Assembly (NCBI GenBank): GCA_020637235.1 | Contig: JACJWG010000001.1 | Location: 434,001-498,000 of the forward strand | DNA: 64,000 nucleotides | From: Acidimicrobiaceae bacterium | GTDB taxonomy: Bacteria; Actinomycetota; Acidimicrobiia; Acidimicrobiales; Ilumatobacteraceae | Direction of reading: 5' to 3' | Part shown: piece by piece, positions 60,344 through 64,000 of the stretch | Numbering within the stretch: position 1 is the stretch's first letter | How the letters are laid out: each line of letters begins with the position of its first letter | The notes under the pieces: model-generated | The model's database searches: none | Told to the model about the DNA's origin: nothing | Seen by the model: only the letters and a program-made list of their open reading frames with translations | Program-made: the position numbers and the translations under genes

Positions 60344-62964
60344 CCCTGCTCGACGCTCGCCCACCCGAGCTCGACGACGACCCGTCGACCACGCAGCCGG
60401 TGTCGTGGCAGGCCCAGGCCGGCCGCTGGCGTACGGCGGCGCGCCTCGCCCGCCGCGAGATGCGTCGCCGCCCGTGGCGCACCCTGCTCGCCGTGTTGCT
60501 GATCGCGGCGCCCGTCGGGGCGCTCGTGGTGGCCGACGTCGCGTTCCGCAGCGCCCTCGTGTCGACCAGCGGCGCTCAGTTCGGTCGTGGCGACGTGATC
60601 CACACCCTCCACGACGAGATGGACGTCACCATCGACGACGTGGAAGCGGCGCTGCCGCCGGACGCCACCTTCGCATGGACGACCGTGGCCAGCGCCATCC
60701 CATTGCGCAGCCTGGCGGTCCCCGACGACCTCGTGGCAGCCGACGTGTACGTCCGCGATGCCACGGAATCCCTTTTCGACGGCCAGTTCGTCGTGAGCGA
60801 CGGGCGGTTGCCCACGGCCCCGGGCGAGGTGTTCCTCACGGCCTCGCTCGCCGAGGACTTCGGTGTCGCGGTCGGCGACCAGCTCGGTCTGGTCCGGCCG
60901 TCGCAGGTGTTCACCGTGGTGGGCGTCGGCCGGTACGCGGCGTGGGACGCGCCGATCATGATCGCCCCCGGGTTCGACGTGTCGGTGCTGCGGCCGTCGG
61001 CCGTCCGCCACGAGGTGCTGTGGACCACGCCGGCCGTGCACGAGGCGATCTCGGTGGCCGAGGGCGGCGGACCGCTCGCGCTCGACCTCCCCTCGATCAC
61101 CTACGACTACGCCGATCCCGTCACGGGCGAGTCGTTCGGCCCCCAGGAGGTGCCGACGCAGGTGGCGCTCGACTCGAGCGACGACCCCGAGCCCGCCGAG
61201 GTGTTCCTCGGCTGGCTGTTCGGCGTGCTGCTGCTCGGGGCGACGGGCGTGGTGGTGGCCGCTGCGTTCGCGGTGAGCGGACGGCGCCAGCTCGTCACCG
61301 TCGGACAGCTGAGCGCGTCGGGAGCCGACCCCATCCTGGTGCGACGATTCCTCGCGCTGCAGGGCACGTGGACCGGGCTCGCCGGCACGGCCGTCGGCTT
61401 CGCTGCCGGCGCCACCATCGCCGTCAGCGTCGACCTCGGCCAGCGCGGCCGCACGGTGTGGTCCACGACCGATCTGGTGTTGATCGCCGCGACGGCGCTC
61501 GCCGTGTCGACGCTGGCGGCGCTCGCGCCGACGCGCACGCTCGCCACCACGTCGGTGCTCACCGCGCTCGCCGGCCGCCGCCCGGTGCCACCCGTGCGAG
61601 CGCGCCAGGTGTCGCTCGGCACCTCGCTGATCGGCGGCGCACTCGTGGTGATCTTCCTGTCGGTGGTGGCCGCGCGCACCTCGAGCGAGTTCACGGTGCC
61701 GCTCATCTCGGCGGTGCTGGCGTCGATCGGGCTCCTGGTGGGCGTGTGCCTGGTGTGCCCGGCGGTGGTGGACACGATCGCCCGGTTCGGTGGACGCGGC
61801 CGTGGCGTCGCGATGCTCGCGACCCGCAGCCTCGGACGGCACCGCGCCCGATCGGCGTCGCTGCTGGCGGCGGTGATCGTGATCACCGCGGCCGGCACCG
61901 CCGTGGCCGCCACCGGCGAGCAGGCCATCCGCGACGAGCGCAGTGCGGTCGGCGACGGCACCTGGGCGCCCGACGTGATCGCGTTCGCCGCCTCCGACGA
62001 CGTCAACCCCGCCACCGGCATCGGGCGCGCCGTCGACCCGGAAGAGGTCGACCGCGACCTCCGCCGCCACGTCGAGGACGTCGTCGGGCCGGTGCGCTGG
62101 GCCGAGTCGGCGGCGGTGGGCGACACGACGTTCGGCACGGTCGCCGTGGCCACCGACGAGGTGCTCGACCTGCTGGGCCTCGAACCGTCGGTGCGCGAGC
62201 AGGTGGCCGCACTCGACGAGTTCCAGTTCGTCACGCCGCCCTCGGTCGACGGCGTCTTCGGCCAGAGCTTCGCCCTCGCACCACCGGTGCCCGGTGTGCC
62301 CGGCCCGGTGGCCCTCGGCGAGCCGGTCGCCGTGGTGGCCACCGGTCTGCCGTTCGGGTACTTCGAGCGCTGGGTGTCGCCCGAGCACGCGGCCGCCCTC
62401 GACCTCGACACCGTGCCGGTGCTGTTCGGCCGCGCCGACACGCCACTCACCGACTCGCTGCGAGCACGGCTCGGCGACCGGTTCGGGTGGAACGAGTCGT
62501 GGGCGTTCCGCGAGCTCGCCGAACAGGCGTCGATCTCGTTGCAGACGGGTTGGTCGGGCACCGACGTCGACGCGTGGGCCGGATGGCTGCGGCTCGGCAC
62601 CGTGGGCGGTGCGCTGCTGCTCGTGGCGATGGTGATCGCGTTCGGGATGGCGTTGTGGGCGGCCGAGGGTCGCGACGAGCGCGACACCCTGGTGGCCCTC
62701 GGCGCGGCACCGGCGGTGCTCGCCCGCACGTCGGCCCTGAAGGCATGGACGATCGCGACCACGGGTGCGGTCCTCGGGGTGGCGCTCGGCTGGGGCACGC
62801 TGCGCGTGGCCGTGTCGGCCGCCGCTGCGACGACCACGTTCCCCGTCGTGTTCGTCGCGACGGTGGTGCTCGGCGTCCCGGCGGTGATCGGCGTGGCGAC
62901 CTGGCTGGCGAGCGCGGCCGGTCAGCGCCTGCGTCCGGTCACCGCGTCGTCGATGGCCGAGTAG
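60340..62964 (+). CDS. FtsX-like ABC permease
   Basis: 874 residues, a duplicated FtsX/MacB-like permease: a first membrane helix near residues 45-65 (TLLAVLLIAAPVGALVVADV), a large extracytoplasmic domain, three helices (about 285-410), then a second half with a helix near VVDTIARF/ASLLAAVIVITAAGTAVAA, another outer domain, and three final helices. The two-unit layout with about eight membrane helices is typical of actinobacterial antimicrobial-peptide or lipid-handling exporters. It couples to the ATPase encoded upstream. Substrate unknown. The gene ends without a visible hairpin; the 175-bp gap that follows holds nothing else I can name. Confidence 0.9.
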   Translation: MTLLDARPPELDDDPSTTQPVSWQAQAGRWRTAARLARREMRRRPWRTLLAVLLIAAPVGALVVADVAFRSALVSTSGAQFGRGDVIHTLHDEMDVTIDDVEAALPPDATFAWTTVASAIPLRSLAVPDDLVAADVYVRDATESLFDGQFVVSDGRLPTAPGEVFLTASLAEDFGVAVGDQLGLVRPSQVFTVVGVGRYAAWDAPIMIAPGFDVSVLRPSAVRHEVLWTTPAVHEAISVAEGGGPLALDLPSITYDYADPVTGESFGPQEVPTQVALDSSDDPEPAEVFLGWLFGVLLLGATGVVVAAAFAVSGRRQLVTVGQLSASGADPILVRRFLALQGTWTGLAGTAVGFAAGATIAVSVDLGQRGRTVWSTTDLVLIAATALAVSTLAALAPTRTLATTSVLTALAGRRPVPPVRARQVSLGTSLIGGALVVIFLSVVAARTSSEFTVPLISAVLASIGLLVGVCLVCPAVVDTIARFGGRGRGVAMLATRSLGRHRARSASLLAAVIVITAAGTAVAATGEQAIRDERSAVGDGTWAPDVIAFAASDDVNPATGIGRAVDPEEVDRDLRRHVEDVVGPVRWAESAAVGDTTFGTVAVATDEVLDLLGLEPSVREQVAALDEFQFVTPPSVDGVFGQSFALAPPVPGVPGPVALGEPVAVVATGLPFGYFERWVSPEHAAALDLDTVPVLFGRADTPLTDSLRARLGDRFGWNESWAFRELAEQASISLQTGWSGTDVDAWAGWLRLGTVGGALLLVAMVIAFGMALWAAEGRDERDTLVALGAAPAVLARTSALKAWTIATTGAVLGVALGWGTLRVAVSAAAATTTFPVVFVATVVLGVPAVIGVATWLASAAGQRLRPVTASSMAE

Positions 62965-63139
62965 TCCCGTCGCCGCGACCGTCGTCGTCGCGTCAAGCCG
63001 AGCACGCTGCGTCGACCGGAGCGAGGCGCACGTCAGCGAATCGTCAACGTTCGTGCGGGTCGTGGCCCCGGGTGGTGGTCGCTCGGACGGTCCACCTCGG
63101 ACACCTGGCAGGTGTTCCGCACGGACGCGAGGTGTGGCG

Positions 63140-64000
63140 GTGAGAACGGATGCGAACAGCAGGGTCGGCGGGCGGAGGACGCGCGCCGCGTCGCTGGTCG
63201 TGGTGATCGGTCTGCTCGCCGGATGCGGCGGCGGTGGTGACACCGCGCCCGCCGAGGCGCCGGCCACCTCGGCGGTCGTCACCGGTCAGGAGGTCGAGCT
63301 CGAACACGCCGACACCACCTACGACGACGGCTACGACCACGTGCTGGTGCAGACCGTGAACGCCCCCGGGCGCGAGCTCGTCGACACACCGGCGACGACC
63401 GAGCCGTCCACGACCACCGCTGCGCCCACCACGGCACCCGACACGACGGTGCCGCCGACGACCGAGTCGACCCCGGCCACCACCGAGCCGGTGGCCATCA
63501 CCGTGGCCGCGCACAGCAGCGATCCCGACGTGAAGCGTGTGGACTGGGCGGACGGCACGTCGGCCGAGGTGCGGGTGCCGAATGCGTCGTTGCAGACCCG
63601 GTTCCCGGCCACGGTCGCCGAGACGGAGCTGCTCGACGCCTTCGCCACCGAGCCACTCGCCCTCATCGTCGCCGACGTCTCCGGCGTCGTCGGTCCGGTG
63701 GGCTTGCGGTACCTGCTGGTCCCCGGCCGTCTGATCGAGGTGCCCGGGCAGCGGGACACGGGGGCGCCGCCGACGGGGGCGACGCCGACGACCGACACGG
63801 CAGCGCCGGCGCCCACGACCGCAGCCGAGACCGCGGCCGAGACCGCGACCGAGACCGCGACCGAGACCGAGACCGAGACCACGACCGAGACCACGACCGA
63901 GGTGAGCCCGACCGACGAGTCGATCCTCGAGATCATCCTCGGGCTGCCCGGCACGGTGAGCGCCGAGATCGTCGGCCCTGGCATCATCCGCGTCGCCACG
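63140..64000 (+). CDS. Secreted lipoprotein with Thr/Glu repeats, cut by the window end
   Basis: 287 residues visible, open to the last base. GTG 63140 starts MRTDANSRVGGRRTRAASLV, followed by a hydrophobic stretch and the lipobox LLAGC (about residues 25-29). The mature part alternates low-complexity Thr/Pro segments (TTEPSTTTAAPTTAPDTT; later a run of A/T-E-T units at about 63820-63900) with ordered stretches (RVDWADGTSAEVRVPNASLQ and LLDAFATEPLALIVADVSGV). It is probably anchored on the outer face of the membrane. No family recognised. Low-complexity coding on the opposite strand is a shadow. Confidence 0.65.
   Translation, partial: MRTDANSRVGGRRTRAASLVVVIGLLAGCGGGGDTAPAEAPATSAVVTGQEVELEHADTTYDDGYDHVLVQTVNAPGRELVDTPATTEPSTTTAAPTTAPDTTVPPTTESTPATTEPVAITVAAHSSDPDVKRVDWADGTSAEVRVPNASLQTRFPATVAETELLDAFATEPLALIVADVSGVVGPVGLRYLLVPGRLIEVPGQRDTGAPPTGATPTTDTAAPAPTTAAETAAETATETATETETETTTETTTEVSPTDESILEIILGLPGTVSAEIVGPGIIRVAT

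Noticed and set aside
60202..63282. A 1,026-residue minus-strand open frame, rich in Arg, His and Gln
   Set aside because: It is the antisense shadow of the ABC permease gene, which has clear membrane helices and gene overlap. Long false frames are expected in DNA this GC-rich.

Overview
The window is one continuous stretch of a high-GC actinobacterial chromosome. There is no rRNA, tRNA, phage, insertion sequence or CRISPR array that I can see. The gene content points to the class Acidimicrobiia (Ilumatobacter-like), although I cannot prove it without a search. The clues are a mycofactocin peptide system, an F420-type reductase, NDMA-dependent alcohol dehydrogenases, very long secreted fibronectin-type proteins, and many genes with a TANNNT -10 box only 6-10 nt before the start codon (leaderless promoters).

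Layout. 1-12 kb: a membrane protein fragment, a small conserved protein, a CoA-type Nudix hydrolase, a secreted phospholipase A2, an aromatic amino acid decarboxylase, an epoxide-hydrolase-like enzyme, a large secreted repeat protein, guaA, an NlpC/P60 wall hydrolase, an ACAD10/11-like phosphotransferase and a dienelactone-hydrolase-like protein. 12-20 kb: one 2,607-residue secreted protein built of about 17 fibronectin III domains. 20-22.5 kb: a VOC/pirin pair, then a small secreted protein coupled to a lipoprotein gene that looks frameshifted.

22.6-31.6 kb: eleven closely spaced minus-strand genes starting with mftA-mftB-mftC (mycofactocin precursor, chaperone and radical SAM maturase), then plsY, an F420-type reductase, an OYE/FadH-type flavin and iron-sulfur enzyme, a class III aminotransferase, a KhtT/KhtU cation efflux pair, an SDR and a HAD phosphatase. 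mftD, mftE, mftF and mftR are absent from the window. 31.7-39.5 kb: a HelD-type helicase, then an NDMA-dependent alcohol dehydrogenase whose stop codon overlaps the start of a MoxR ATPase gene followed by a VWA protein gene, an LCP protein, and a second NDMA-dependent alcohol dehydrogenase. These dehydrogenases are the expected clients of mycofactocin, so 27-39.5 kb can be read as a redox-cofactor neighbourhood.

39.5-53.3 kb: an archaeal-type valS, cysS, a thioesterase, an acyltransferase-3/SGNH protein, a second phosphotransferase beside an acyl-CoA dehydrogenase, small proteins, a methyltransferase and an MFS transporter with a 9-bp minisatellite. 53.5-64 kb: a PAS-GAF-GGDEF-EAL protein, a membrane-anchored protein, an amidohydrolase/Rieske oxygenase pair, a padR-ABC exporter operon with a clear operator, and a truncated lipoprotein gene at the edge. 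Palindromic repeats occur between genes, and one family is present at two distant sites. No gene-free stretch exceeds 300 bases.
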